DNA of 64,000 nt from Nitrosomonas sp. Nm132 (GCF_900100485.1 NZ_FNDH01000011.1:1-64000), one strand, 5' to 3'; positions 1 to 11,118 are shown, numbered from the stretch's first letter. Translations and numbers: made by a program. The notes: generated by a model from the letters alone, not told the origin.

Positions 1-41
1 TCCGCACGTCCCATGGAGTGGCGCTTTACGAATGATGACGC

Positions 42-70
42 TCGGGTAAAATTGAAGAAACTTTACCCGA
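42..70. repeat. Inverted repeat over the 3' end of the oxidoreductase gene
   Basis: A 9-bp perfect stem (TCGGGTAAA / TTTACCCGA) with an 11-nt loop spans the stop codon of the minus-strand oxidoreductase gene. No T-run follows on the minus strand, so it is not a clear intrinsic terminator; it could protect the 3' end of the mRNA. Confidence 0.4.
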
Positions 71-1016
71 CTTTAGAAGAATGACTGAGTACTAGGTTAA
101 AGGTATGTGCTATCTCAACCGTTAGTTTATTTTCATCGAATAAAGCCGCACAGTGTCGCAATATCTCACCTTGATGCAGCTTTGCCTCTTCCAGATCCAT
201 CAGCGCAGGTGTCAGCATCAGCTCAAGACTGAAACGCACATTGCGCTTCCGCGCTTCGCTCCAATCGGTAGCAGGCGTAGGCTGTAAAATGGTTACTACG
301 TCACCATAAGGCTTGACACAATTAAAGCAGCTTTGTAATACATCCGGACCGACCGTATCAAATGCAATATCCACACCATTACCAGCAGTCCACTGCGCTA
401 CCTCTGCCACCACATCTTGTGTTCTATAATTTATTATTTTGTCGACACCCAATCGTGCCACGAAGGCAGCTTTTTCTTCGCTACTCACTGTTGTTATTAC
501 TTTAGCATCGGCAAGTTTTGCCAACTGAATGGCCGCATGACCTACACCACCCGCACCTGCGTGAATTAATACTGTTTGGCCACTGATTACGTGGGTTCGG
601 TCATGCAAGGCTTCCCACGCAGTAATAAAAACCAGCGGTGCTGCAGCCGCTTGTACAAATGATAAAGAACGTGGTTTCAATGCCAGCAAACTAGCATCTA
701 CTAGCGCATACTCGGCATAAGTGCCCTGGCGTTGATTAAAACCCGGCTGTGAAAAATAAACCTCATCCCCGGCTTTGAAATTCTGCACAAGAAAGCCAAC
801 AGATTCCACGATGCCTGCACCATCACAACCTGGAATAACGGGAAAAGAAACAGGAAAGCGCTCGGGCGCAATTCGAATCTTGGTATCAATCGGGTTGACA
901 CCGATAGCTTTGATACGAACAAGAACTTGATTCTTACCGCAATGACTGGGAGTCTCTATATCACCGTACTGCAAAACACTAGACGAACCACCTTTTTCAA
1001 AATATACCGCTTTCAT
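63..1016 (-). CDS. Zinc-free MDR family oxidoreductase (quinone oxidoreductase-like)
   Basis: Medium-chain dehydrogenase/reductase of 317 residues, cytoplasmic and probably NADPH-dependent, acting on quinones, enones or similar carbonyl compounds; the substrate cannot be told. The N-terminal GroES-like domain has GVNPIDTKIR and PGCDGAGIVESVG; the Rossmann domain has HAGAGGVGHAAIQLAK and AFDTVGPD, typical of the quinone oxidoreductase branch. No catalytic-zinc cysteine cluster is visible. The family usually runs to about 330-340 residues and ends with a segment like LxSGxxxGKIVL. Here the reading frame stops early, but another frame of the next bases reads LKSGKVSSIL, so the last residues may have been lost to a frameshift. 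It stands alone, transcribed away from the window interior, with no operon partner visible. Confidence 0.8.
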   Translation of the reverse strand: MKAVYFEKGGSSSVLQYGDIETPSHCGKNQVLVRIKAIGVNPIDTKIRIAPERFPVSFPVIPGCDGAGIVESVGFLVQNFKAGDEVYFSQPGFNQRQGTYAEYALVDASLLALKPRSLSFVQAAAAPLVFITAWEALHDRTHVISGQTVLIHAGAGGVGHAAIQLAKLADAKVITTVSSEEKAAFVARLGVDKIINYRTQDVVAEVAQWTAGNGVDIAFDTVGPDVLQSCFNCVKPYGDVVTILQPTPATDWSEARKRNVRFSLELMLTPALMDLEEAKLHQGEILRHCAALFDENKLTVEIAHTFNLVLSHSSKVG

Positions 1017-1335
1017 AACAGCTCCAGCATTATCTTTTTATTGGGTATTAAATATTGGTCAGACCATTCCAGCAGTTTGATTTATTCTGCAGCGCAGAAA
1101 TATCATTTAACAGATTAGTTTCCAAATAGTTTAACCACAGTCATTCAGAATACCGTCTTTTTGTTAATTTTTTATTTTAATTTCAAAATATTATATAAAA
1201 AAATACCATCACTTATGCCAAATTCAGGTGATAGTATGCATTAAATTTATGGTATCAACAATTTGGGATGCCATCAACAATACCAATAAAAATGAGCACT
1301 TAAGGATGCTTCTAATTTCCGAAAATTGCCAAACA

Positions 1336-1363
1336 CAAAAAACCCCGATTTCTCGGGGTTTTT
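1336..1363 (-). terminator. Rho-independent terminator of guaBA
   Basis: A GC-rich hairpin (ACCCCGA / TCGGGGT around a TTTC loop) is flanked by A and T runs on both sides. On the minus strand the stem is followed by TTTTTTGTG, about 45 bp past the guaA stop. It could also work in the plus direction. Confidence 0.85.
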
Positions 1364-1408
1364 CAGTGATTTCTTGCTTCTATATGCGAGTAGTTGCCAG
1401 ACTAGGAA

Positions 1409-2968
1409 TCATTCCCATTCAATTGTAGCGGGCGGTTTGCCAGAGATATCATAGACAACCCGGTTAATACCGCGTACTTCATTAATAATTCGGTTAGAAA
1501 CCTTACCTAGCAAGGTATAGGGCAATTCTGCCCAGTGAGCAGTCATAAAATCCTGAGTTTGGATGGCACGCAGTGCGATGACATACTCATAACTTCGACC
1601 ATCGCCCATTACCCCTACTGACTTTACTGGCAGAAATACCGCAAAGGCCTGTGAGGTTCGTTCGTACCAACCAGAAGCTTGGAGTTCTTCAATAAAAATC
1701 GCATCCGCCTGGCGCAACAGATCGGCATATTCATGTTTCACTTCACCCAAAATTCTGACGCCTAATCCAGGTCCCGGAAAGGGGTGACGAAAGACCATAT
1801 CGTGAGGTAAGTCCAGTACCAAACCTAATTCACGAACTTCATCCTTAAATAACTCACGCAGTGGTTCGAGCAATTTAAGGTGTAACGTGTCCGGGAGCCC
1901 TCCTACATTATGATGAGACTTGATGGTATGTGCTTTCTTGGTTTGACTGCCTGCTGATTCAATCACATCAGGATAAATGGTTCCCTGCGCCAACCATTTG
2001 GCATCGGTAATTTTTGCTGATTCACGTTGGAATATCTCGACAAATTCCCGACCTATAATACGGCGCTTTTGCTCGGGATCAGTAACACCCTGTAATTGCT
2101 CCAGGAATTGTTTGCTCGCATCAATGTGAATCACTTTAACATTGAGATTCTTGGTGAATATTTCCATGACCTGTTCAGCTTCATGCAAGCGTAATAAGCC
2201 GTTATCCACAAAGACACATGTGAGTTGATCGCCAATTGCCCGATGAATCAGTACGGCTGCTACAGAAGAATCGACACCGCCTGACAGGCCCAGGAGCACT
2301 TTGTCGTTGCCAACCTTAGCCTGAATTCTGCTAATCGATTCTTCTACATAATCGGGCATATTCCAATCATAGCCAGCGGCGCAAATGTTATGAACGAAGT
2401 GCTCAATAATAACTTTGCCCTGTAAGGTATGCGTTACTTCCGGATGAAATTGCAGACCGTAAAATTGCCGCACCTCATCAGCCATCGCTGCGATCGGTGT
2501 CGCAGCATTACTTGCAATGACTTTAAAACCCGTGGGTAATCCAACCACATTATCCCCATGGCTCATCCATACATCGAGGACTATTTGGCCTTCTGGGCTG
2601 GTACGATCACGAACTTCATCAAAGAATTTACAATCTTGGAGATATAGTTCGGCATAGCCAAATTCACGCTTTTTAGCGCTTTCTACATATCCGCCCAATT
2701 GCGCAGCCATTGTCTGCATACCATAGCAGATGCCCAAAACAGGAACACCCAGCTCAAAAACAATTTGTGGCGCGCGCGGAGTATCTTCAATGAAAGCAGA
2801 CGCAGGCCCCCCCGACAAAATAATGCCTATGGGAGAGAAATCTATAATAAACTGAGGATTGACATCATAAGGATGTAGTTCACAATAAACATTGGTTTCT
2901 CGAACACGACGAGCGATTAACTGGGTATATTGGGAACCAAAATCCAGAATAAGAATTTTCTGGTGCAT
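1409..2968 (-). CDS. guaA: GMP synthase (glutamine-hydrolysing)
   Basis: Converts XMP, glutamine and ATP to GMP in purine synthesis, in the cytoplasm. The 519 residues match the usual length. The N-terminal class I glutamine amidotransferase has LSGGPAS, the nucleophile in GICYGMQ (Cys near residue 81) and the FHPEVTHT His-Glu pair. The ATP-pyrophosphatase domain follows, with its P-loop [14 protein letters not shown], and the C-terminal dimerisation domain ends in KPPATIEWE, the usual GuaA ending. It lies 14 bp downstream of guaB on the same strand and is followed by a strong terminator, so guaB-guaA form a two-gene operon for the IMP to GMP branch. Confidence 0.97.
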   Translation of the reverse strand: MHQKILILDFGSQYTQLIARRVRETNVYCELHPYDVNPQFIIDFSPIGIILSGGPASAFIEDTPRAPQIVFELGVPVLGICYGMQTMAAQLGGYVESAKKREFGYAELYLQDCKFFDEVRDRTSPEGQIVLDVWMSHGDNVVGLPTGFKVIASNAATPIAAMADEVRQFYGLQFHPEVTHTLQGKVIIEHFVHNICAAGYDWNMPDYVEESISRIQAKVGNDKVLLGLSGGVDSSVAAVLIHRAIGDQLTCVFVDNGLLRLHEAEQVMEIFTKNLNVKVIHIDASKQFLEQLQGVTDPEQKRRIIGREFVEIFQRESAKITDAKWLAQGTIYPDVIESAGSQTKKAHTIKSHHNVGGLPDTLHLKLLEPLRELFKDEVRELGLVLDLPHDMVFRHPFPGPGLGVRILGEVKHEYADLLRQADAIFIEELQASGWYERTSQAFAVFLPVKSVGVMGDGRSYEYVIALRAIQTQDFMTAHWAELPYTLLGKVSNRIINEVRGINRVVYDISGKPPATIEWE

Positions 2969-2982
2969 AAAGAGATTTGCTT

Positions 2983-4521
<1,539 letters not shown>

Positions 4522-4612
4522 TTAACCGCATTAAGCATACTGATAAAGTAACTCCCCTCATTTTCTAAATTGCTTGCTAAATGACCAGATAGCGATCATC
4601 ACCAGCGTATTC

Positions 4613-5698
4613 TCAAGAAGCAACGCTCACTTTCGAAGCCAGATCTTCAGCCAGTTTTACAAGACTCGCGCCCTCTTCAAGACTATCAAGAAAGCGCTGA
4701 GGAATTCCAGATAAACCAGTTTGGGCACCTGTGAGCGCGCCCGTTAGAATCGCACGCGCCTGGTTTTGCCCTCCGCCATTAATCGCATGAAGGACGGCTG
4801 ATTCAAAATCATTATGAAACCGGGCCGCCAAGTAATAAGCAGCCGGTAACTGATGATAGATAGCGCACGGCATGCCATAGACAATGGACACTTTCCACGC
4901 GGGCGCTATGCGGATTTCTGGATCTGCTACAGCTGCGGCCATATAAGAAGGGGTAAGCAATGCATCCGGAGAAGCAAAGCGGCCCGCGCGTGGAGGATCA
5001 GGATCGCCAAGGCGTGGCGGCTGCAAATCGTCGTGCGTCACTGCATGAAAAGGTAGTGCACCATTTTTCACTAGCTCCATAAGCTTTCCTGACAATTCAG
5101 TATCAAGCGCATGCCCTTGAACCAAAAGACCCAGCACAGCACCATAAGCTACGGTCATCGAAACCACCGTATCATCAACCTGGGTTAGCGTGGTATTGCC
5201 TGTAATAGCTGCTGCGAGCTGACTTGGTTGAAAAGCGTAGCGCACAGCGATCGCCAACGTGCGCTCGATCGCTTCGGTCGTATCCGCATGACTACCTGTT
5301 TGTCCCCATGGCCGCTTCTGCTGTACGCGGCGCCGCCATGCTTCACGGATCGATTGACTGGTGTAACCGCCCGGCCCGCACACGGGCGTGCCATCGAGCA
5401 GTGGAAACAGCTCTTCATCCATTCGCTGGCAGAAGTCATCTTGATCGTAGCCACCGCAATCGACCAGCGAGCGAACCGTCAAAGCCAGAATAAAACCTGC
5501 CTGTGATAATTGACCAGCCTTACAGCCTACATGATAGCGATTGGGCTTGGGATCAGTGTAACCATCAATCCAATCACCGTAATCATTACGCAGTTCGTCG
5601 AGATTGTAATACCAATGAGGGCCTAGACCCAAAGCATCGCCAATGAACGCACCCATGATGGCGCCCATGGCACGATCTTGAATATTTTTGTTTGGCAT
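4613..5698 (-). CDS. ADP-ribosylglycohydrolase-fold protein with altered metal sites
   Basis: A 361-residue protein of the ADP-ribosylglycohydrolase (DraG / crystallin J1) fold. The N-terminus AMGAIMGAFIGDALG is the family signature, and the helical C-terminus with GALTGAQTGLSGIP is also typical. Active members bind two Mg2+ or Mn2+ ions through a TDDT-like motif near residue 50-60 and a GGDxDTxA motif near the C-terminus. Here the first region reads HVGCKAGQLSQAGF and the second GGGQNQARAILTGA, so the usual acidic ligands are missing. It may be a non-catalytic or divergent member; its target is unknown. AGGAG lies 6 nt before the ATG. It is downstream of the class I aldolase gene with about 215 bp between them. 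Confidence 0.8.
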   Translation of the reverse strand: MPNKNIQDRAMGAIMGAFIGDALGLGPHWYYNLDELRNDYGDWIDGYTDPKPNRYHVGCKAGQLSQAGFILALTVRSLVDCGGYDQDDFCQRMDEELFPLLDGTPVCGPGGYTSQSIREAWRRRVQQKRPWGQTGSHADTTEAIERTLAIAVRYAFQPSQLAAAITGNTTLTQVDDTVVSMTVAYGAVLGLLVQGHALDTELSGKLMELVKNGALPFHAVTHDDLQPPRLGDPDPPRAGRFASPDALLTPSYMAAAVADPEIRIAPAWKVSIVYGMPCAIYHQLPAAYYLAARFHNDFESAVLHAINGGGQNQARAILTGALTGAQTGLSGIPQRFLDSLEEGASLVKLAEDLASKVSVAS

Positions 5699-5707
5699 GT
5701 TTTTCTC

Positions 5708-5908
5708 CTATTGCCTCTCAGATGGTGTGAAGAAATCGGTAGCGAGTGTCCCACGCACAAATCGGACAGAACGCAGCGACAAAAAAACGAATAGGGTAAG
5801 TTTAGATGAATTTCGATGAAATCCCATATCAAATATGATGGGTAGGGAAACAAGCACTGCCAACACAGCGATCAGGGTGCGCAGTATATTATCGAAACTC
5901 GTTTTCAC
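5708..5908 (-). CDS. Possible small membrane protein
   Basis: A 66-codon frame starting at GTG fills the gap between the aldolase gene and the glycohydrolase-like gene, 6 bp after the aldolase stop. Its N-terminal half, with TLIAVLAVLVSLPII, would form one membrane helix; the rest is basic. There is only a weak ribosome-binding site and I recognise no family. It may be a real small membrane protein of the operon or chance coding. Confidence 0.3.
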   Translation of the reverse strand: MKTSFDNILRTLIAVLAVLVSLPIIFDMGFHRNSSKLTLFVFLSLRSVRFVRGTLATDFFTPSERQ

Positions 5909-5914
5909 AACATC

Positions 5915-6964
5915 TCAGGCGACAGTGATTTCTTGGGATCGATACACATCCTGGATGGCATTCAACAATTTGACACCTTCATCGAAGGGTTTCTGGAAAG
6001 CCTTACGCCCGGAAATCAGTCCCATTCCGCCTGCTCGTTTATTGATTACAGCCGTACGCACTGCCTGATGCAAGTCATCTTTTCCAGATTCTCCGCCTGA
6101 ATTAATCATCCCGACACGACCCATATAGCAGTTGGCTACCTGATAACGCACCAGGTCGATGGGATGATCACTGGTAAGATCGCTATATACCTTGGTGCTT
6201 GTTTTACCAAACTTAAGCGCAGTAAAGCCACCATTGTTTTCTGCCATTTTTTGTTTAACGATATCCGCTTCGATCGTCACGGCAAGATGATTGGCTTGGC
6301 CCGTCAGGTCGGCGCTAACATGGTAGTCTTTTTCTGCGGTCTTGAAAGCAGCATTGCGCATATAAGCCCACAGGATCGTTACCATTCCAAGGTCATGCGC
6401 ATGCGCGAATGCTTCAGAAATTTCCTGTATCTGCCGGCGTGACTCCTCTGAACCGAAGAATACCGTCGCCCCAACCGCACATGCCCCCATGTCGAATGCT
6501 TGATCTACACTCGCAAATAAGGTTTGGTCATACTTATTAGGGTAGGTCAGTAATTCGTTATGATTGATCTTAAGAATAAAAGGAATTTTATGTGCGTAGC
6601 GGCGTGCCACCATCCCTAGCACACCCAGTGTGGAAGCCACTCCATTACATCCCCCTTCAATCGCCAATCTGACGATATTTTCAGGATCAAAGAACATGGG
6701 ATTGGGAGCAAACGAAGCTCCTCCTGAATGCTCCACACCCTGATCGACTGGCAAAAGAGATAAATAACCCGTTCCTGCCAAGCGACCATGATTGTATAAA
6801 GCCTGAAGATTCCGTAACACACCCGGCTTACGATCACCAGCGGCTACTACCCGATCGACAAAATCTGGCCCAGGAACATGCAATCCTGCCTTAGGAATAC
6901 CCTGACATACGTGATTGAGCAGTTTATCTGCTTCACCTCCCAATAATCCGGCAATATCAGTCAT
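5915..6964 (-). CDS. fbaB: Class I fructose-bisphosphate aldolase (FbaB/DhnA type)
   Basis: Cleaves or forms fructose-1,6-bisphosphate by a Schiff-base mechanism, in glycolysis, gluconeogenesis or the Calvin cycle. The 349 residues match the archaeal/bacterial DhnA-type class I aldolase: [11 protein letters not shown] near residue 70, then the barrel strands [18 protein letters not shown] (likely the Schiff-base lysine) and [11 protein letters not shown] for phosphate binding. A strong AGGAGGT site precedes the ATG by 6 nt. It is upstream of and co-directional with the glycohydrolase-like gene. In an autotroph it would serve hexose synthesis. Confidence 0.92.
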   Translation of the reverse strand: MTDIAGLLGGEADKLLNHVCQGIPKAGLHVPGPDFVDRVVAAGDRKPGVLRNLQALYNHGRLAGTGYLSLLPVDQGVEHSGGASFAPNPMFFDPENIVRLAIEGGCNGVASTLGVLGMVARRYAHKIPFILKINHNELLTYPNKYDQTLFASVDQAFDMGACAVGATVFFGSEESRRQIQEISEAFAHAHDLGMVTILWAYMRNAAFKTAEKDYHVSADLTGQANHLAVTIEADIVKQKMAENNGGFTALKFGKTSTKVYSDLTSDHPIDLVRYQVANCYMGRVGMINSGGESGKDDLHQAVRTAVINKRAGGMGLISGRKAFQKPFDEGVKLLNAIQDVYRSQEITVA

Positions 6965-6985
6965 TTCAACCTCCTTTATAAATTC

Positions 6986-7846
6986 TCAAGAAAAATTGCT
7001 TGATCTTGACTCTTTTTTCATCTTTCGTTGACGAAAATAACGCTGGTTATCATAGTACGATGAATCAGTATTATCAGATGACCAGCCTGGATAGCCTAAC
7101 ACAGGCACGGGTGTTAAATCAGCCGATGTCAAATATTCGCGCGCTAGAAAATTATCAAGCCAAATATCAATCATGGTAATCTGATCGATCAATCCCCGTT
7201 CAAAAAAAGCTTCATTGACATGAAACAGAATACCTTTGCCTGTCATACCGAGATAAGGGCATAGCGCTTTCTCGTACAACCCATGGCCAAACAGAAAAAA
7301 CTTCATTTGTTCAATGACTGCATCACGTTTCTCCCAGAACAAGGTTTTCCATTCAAAATTTTTTAGTAGTGTGATCAAGTCATCGTTGCTACTGGCGACG
7401 ATGACTCCGGACTCATCAAGGAGCGTAGCCGCATCACGCAATGGACTACGCATTACTTTCTGATGCACGCTCTCCTGCAGCAAAGCACGATAATGCAACT
7501 GATTCAATGCTGCTTTAGAACGTGGGTAAGTTAACCAGACAAGGGCATTGAATAGATCATGCCAGTTGTGTTCGCGGGTTTGTATTTCTCCAGTCAAATA
7601 GATTCGAGGTTCATATCGTTGCACAAATTCGCGCGTAGCTTTTGCTTGTGGAACAAAACGTATTCGCTTGCCTGATTTTGTTGCAATCGCCCTAATGGGA
7701 TCAGTATTCAATTGATTCAGGCATTCAATTCCAGGCCAATGATCAAGCTTCTCGAACGATTTCCCCGCTTCACGCACGGGCTCGAACATGGGCGAGGTCT
7801 GCAGAAAGCCTGAAACCCACTCATCTGAATGAGAACGCATCATCAT
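6986..7846 (-). CDS. DUF3025 family protein
   Basis: A 286-residue protein of the uncharacterised DUF3025 family, recognised from HNWHDLFNALVWLTYPRSKAALN (quoted here only in part as WHDLFNALVWLTYPRSK) and the downstream FFLFGHGLYEKAL and PYLGMTGKGI segments. No signal peptide or membrane helix is seen, so it is probably cytoplasmic; the function is unknown. Its ATG overlaps the stop codon of the MFS gene upstream (ATGA), so the two are translationally coupled. The last residues, rich in Lys, Arg and Ser, look disordered. Confidence 0.82.
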   Translation of the reverse strand: MMMRSHSDEWVSGFLQTSPMFEPVREAGKSFEKLDHWPGIECLNQLNTDPIRAIATKSGKRIRFVPQAKATREFVQRYEPRIYLTGEIQTREHNWHDLFNALVWLTYPRSKAALNQLHYRALLQESVHQKVMRSPLRDAATLLDESGVIVASSNDDLITLLKNFEWKTLFWEKRDAVIEQMKFFLFGHGLYEKALCPYLGMTGKGILFHVNEAFFERGLIDQITMIDIWLDNFLAREYLTSADLTPVPVLGYPGWSSDNTDSSYYDNQRYFRQRKMKKESRSSNFS

Positions 7847-9108
7847 TCCTGATGATTATTGACTTTAACTGCCAGCAAAATACTGAGTATCGTTGCAATG
7901 GCCGCAATGATTCCTACTGAATCATAATGGGTCAGCGCGCCATTTGCCGAAATTCCCATGATAGAACCAGCAAGTAACGAAGCCGAACCTGCTGACAATT
8001 GTTGCACCGATATATTGAAGCTCAAAAAACTGCCCCGCAGATGAGGTGTCACACTTGCAGTCACCAGCGCCATGGCCGGAACAAACCGGCCAGAAACCAG
8101 CATCATGAACAGTGTCGAAATACCCACCGCAAAAACTGTTGGCACCGGTGATAAATGCGTCACCATCAGGATAGGAAAAACTGACAAGGCCGCCGCCACC
8201 CCAAATATTTTTCTTTTGCCGTGGTAATCAGCCAGCTTCCCAAAGAAATGGGCAGTAAAGAAGGTTGCTAATCCACCAAAAAAATAAAGATAAGGCAAAT
8301 CGACTTCTGCCATACCTATATTGATCACCATATAAGTGCTGATGAAAGGGCTCACAGAAAAGCCAGCAAACATCAGCGTAGCAATTAAAGCAAAGGCATA
8401 TAAGTGATTGCGCACCCAGAAGATTGCGCGTAACTGCCGGAATGGGTGGCGTTCCTGATGATGGAGCAGATGACCGCGTAGTGGCGGCAACACACGCAGC
8501 ACCACGATCACCATTACACAGCTGAGAGCGGTCAGCAGAAAATAGGAAGCGCACCAATCGATCAGATTGGCAAGCAACATGCCTATTGGCATGCCGATCA
8601 CTGCCGCCATTGAGAAAGCCGACATGATGGTACCTGTCGCCACACCCCGCCGTTGCGCTGGAATAACGTCCGCAACAATCGCAAAGATAATGGCACTCAG
8701 GATGCCACTAACACCGCCTGCTACCGCACGCGCTAGCAGGAGCATTTTATAATCGATTGCCAGCGCACAGATCAGCGTGGCAATGCCCATGCCGCCACAA
8801 AGTAACAGCAAGATGATCTTGCGATCAAACCGATCAATGACAAATGAAGCGAAGAAACTGCATATTGCAGCACTGAATGCATAGGCCGAAATGAGTGTGC
8901 CGAATTGCTGCGGCGTAATAGCAAACAACTTCATGAACTGCGGACCCAAAGGCAGCATCATCATGAAATCCATAATATGCATGAAATGCGCACCTACCAA
9001 CACAGCCAGAATAGGCTGTTCCCGCATGACTGGCCGCTGCGGGCTAATACCGCACTCAATTCGCTCAGTGCTGCTGCCCGCCTGGAGAATATCTTCAGTT
9101 TTTTCCAA
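7843..9108 (-). CDS. MFS transporter (drug:H+ antiporter-like)
   Basis: A 421-residue inner-membrane carrier with about 12 hydrophobic segments. After a polar 27-residue leader the first helices contain GAHFMHIMDFMMMLPLGPQF, and the loop between helices 2 and 3 has FASFVIDRFDRKIILL, the MFS motif A (variant of GxLaDrxGrk). FGKLADYHGKRKIFG between helices 8 and 9 repeats it. This pattern is common in the Bcr/arabinose-efflux-like group; the substrate is unknown. The start is TTG with TTAGGT upstream; a later ATG (residue 28) is possible. It overlaps the DUF3025 gene by 4 bp. Confidence 0.82.
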   Translation of the reverse strand: MEKTEDILQAGSSTERIECGISPQRPVMREQPILAVLVGAHFMHIMDFMMMLPLGPQFMKLFAITPQQFGTLISAYAFSAAICSFFASFVIDRFDRKIILLLLCGGMGIATLICALAIDYKMLLLARAVAGGVSGILSAIIFAIVADVIPAQRRGVATGTIMSAFSMAAVIGMPIGMLLANLIDWCASYFLLTALSCVMVIVVLRVLPPLRGHLLHHQERHPFRQLRAIFWVRNHLYAFALIATLMFAGFSVSPFISTYMVINIGMAEVDLPYLYFFGGLATFFTAHFFGKLADYHGKRKIFGVAAALSVFPILMVTHLSPVPTVFAVGISTLFMMLVSGRFVPAMALVTASVTPHLRGSFLSFNISVQQLSAGSASLLAGSIMGISANGALTHYDSVGIIAAIATILSILLAVKVNNHQE

Positions 9109-9386
9109 AATTCAACCTAATTAATCAATAATCAATGATTACGTTCCGCAAATATCATGACAGACACATCTAAGATCGCTCATGCCAGTCTGCGTGAATC
9201 TAAATATTTTTCGTGAAACAGCTTTCTAAGAGAAGCCTATTTTAAATTGGTTCGATTTGTTTTGAATGGGGGAAAGGGACTAAAATTTTCCGCTATCGAC
9301 GGATTCTCCAAAGAGGTCCATTCATTGACTATGAGAAAGCGTATTTTCCTTTACCCACAGACTGGCAGATCTGAGCTTTTCTCACC

Positions 9387-9974
9387 TTGTTGGCAGGGTC
9401 TTTGATTATGAAGGTCTATCTTTCTTCTACCTTGGATGATCTCGATCCCGAGCAGCAAGCGGTCAAGGATACGCTGGGCAGTAAGCGTGATGTGGTTAAA
9501 TTTGAAAAATCAGATTTATTTAGGGAAGAAGCTTTTGTAACTGAAAAGCAGAAAAGAATAGGAAAGGAAAAAGATGATTTAAATATACTCAAGCAGCAAG
9601 AACGGCCGATTGCAAAGCCTTTGCCTGAAATTGCGACGCAATACAAAGACCACAAAATGGCGATTATTGCTGCTTACAAAACAGGCGCATACAGCCAGCG
9701 AGAAATCAGAGCGTTTTATCAATTACGCCCAACGACGATTGGGGTTATTGTGCGCAAGAATAAGAATTCTGGATCTGGCCTCTTATGCCTCCGATGTTCA
9801 CCATCAAGCATTGCTGACTATAAAAACTGTTTGGGTTTATCTCCTCGTACGCAACTTCCGTTATATGCTTGTCCGGGTATCTTGAGAAGTTACTGCTTTC
9901 TATCAAAAAAAGAATCCTTAAACTTGAGTAAGAAAAATTACGAGTACGGAAATTTTCTTTGCCTTTTTACCTGA
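9387..9974 (+). pseudogene. Chimeric remnant: DUF4062-like start joined to a RAYT-like tail
   Basis: The frame has an N-terminal piece (KVYLSSTLDDLDPEQQAV) resembling the start of DUF4062 domains. It is followed by a segment (RPIAKPLPEIATQYKD, then AYKTGAYSQREIRAFYQL and TTIGVIVRKNKN) resembling the C-terminal helix-turn-helix of REP-associated tyrosine transposases (RAYTs). The catalytic part of neither family is present. The last 65 residues resemble nothing and are probably out-of-frame sequence. I read this as debris of two genes fused by deletion. The 280 bp before it (9109-9386) hold no recognisable gene. Confidence 0.45.
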
Positions 9975-10062
9975 TATCAACATGCATTCACTACGAATAT
10001 AATTTACTACTTAGGCAAACGATTGAGCACAGCGAAAATAACCGTATACAGAGGTATGGAAA

Positions 10063-10797
10063 ATGACAATTAAAAGAAGAGAACGTGATTATCTGGATGA
10101 TTTAGATAATCCTTTACTTGAGCATGGTCGCCGTCTAGCATTAATATTGCTTACATATGTCCGAGATCTGGAAGCGGTGAGTGCATATGTAAACGACGAA
10201 TCTTTGGATTTTGATCGAGAGATCGCTGAATTCGTGGATACCTTAAAATGTGTCAATTGCAGCAAAGAAATCAATATCGAAGGCTCTGTAATATATTGCT
10301 CAGAGTATTGTCAACAAATTGCAGGAACTATCCGATATGTTCGGCGTGGTCGTATTAACCAAAGAGAATCAGAGATTGAATTTCAAGTAGGGCTTGGCGA
10401 TCGACTAAACCATTTACCTAATGGCGGCTATCCTGCACGTGATAGGCTTTTATCAAAGGAATTACGCGAAACAATTTTCAAACGCGATAATTATACCTGC
10501 CGTATTTGCGGCAAGAAAGCAGCCCAACAAATTGACCACATCAAAGGATCATCCAATGATCCTACAAATCTTCAAGCTGCATGCTCGGATTGTAACCGTG
10601 AAAAAGCATTCTTGAATCGGAGATTGATAACACCAGAAGAGAGAGAAGCTATAGAAAAATTGTATTTCAATATGGCAATGCGCATAGCTACTCCCTTTCC
10701 TTTGTTGGCTTGCGACGATCACGAGCGCTGGCAAAAAACTGAGCCAAAAATTCGAGGAGCACGTAAGAAGACTATAAAAGAAGCCTTGAACCCTTAA
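10063..10797 (+). CDS. HNH endonuclease with an extra zinc-ribbon-like motif
   Basis: A 244-residue protein. Residues about 140-185 form an HNH nuclease core: FKRDNYTCRICGKKA, then QIDHIKGSSNDPTNLQ and CSDCNREKAF, with two CxxC pairs and the DH of the active site. A second cysteine set lies earlier, CVNCSKEI followed by VIYCSEYC (near residues 63-84), which looks like a separate zinc-binding finger. The N-terminal 60 residues are helical and acidic. The substrate is unknown; homologous nucleases occur in phage, homing and defence settings. It sits alone between a transposase remnant and a miniature inverted-repeat element, consistent with an accessory gene. The start follows AGAGGT. Confidence 0.78.
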   Translation: MTIKRRERDYLDDLDNPLLEHGRRLALILLTYVRDLEAVSAYVNDESLDFDREIAEFVDTLKCVNCSKEINIEGSVIYCSEYCQQIAGTIRYVRRGRINQRESEIEFQVGLGDRLNHLPNGGYPARDRLLSKELRETIFKRDNYTCRICGKKAAQQIDHIKGSSNDPTNLQAACSDCNREKAFLNRRLITPEEREAIEKLYFNMAMRIATPFPLLACDDHERWQKTEPKIRGARKKTIKEALNP

Positions 10798-10968
10798 GGC
10801 AATGGAATGAACTCCTGCAACTAAAAAATACGATGATAGACCTTTTCTACGTGTGCAATATAAGCAAAGCCGGATGAGGTGTCAAACTCGCAATGGCATG
10901 CTTAAAAATGACAAAACAGTGATAAGCTCATTCTTCATTCCGCTGCGAGTAGAATTGAATCCGTCTAA

Positions 10969-11069
10969 TTCCATTTCCAAATCAAAACTGACGCGAAGGC
11001 GAGCCGCGGACAGTATAAATAATATGGCAAGGAGATGCCGACAAAGTCAGTTTTGATTTAGAAATGGAA
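10969..11069. mobile_element. Correia-like miniature inverted-repeat element, 101 bp
   Basis: Terminal inverted repeats of 24 bp (10969-10992 and 11046-11069) match with one mismatch: outer end TTCCATTT, inner end AAAACTGAC. Both sides are flanked by TAA (10966-10968 and 11070-11072), a likely target duplication. The interior contains GAAGGCGAGCCGCGGACAGT and AAATAATATGGCAAGG. This order and size recall the short form of the neisserial Correia element, judged from memory. It has no coding capacity and lies in the 320-bp gap between the HNH gene and the carbonic anhydrase gene. Confidence 0.75.
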
Positions 11070-11118
11070 TAACTTTCTTCTAGCCACTATTTGATCTGAA
11101 TTGAGGGGAATTATCAGC

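Noticed and set aside
5185-5506. Several overlapping frames of about 90 codons on both strands
   Set aside because: All are shadows of the glycohydrolase-like gene.
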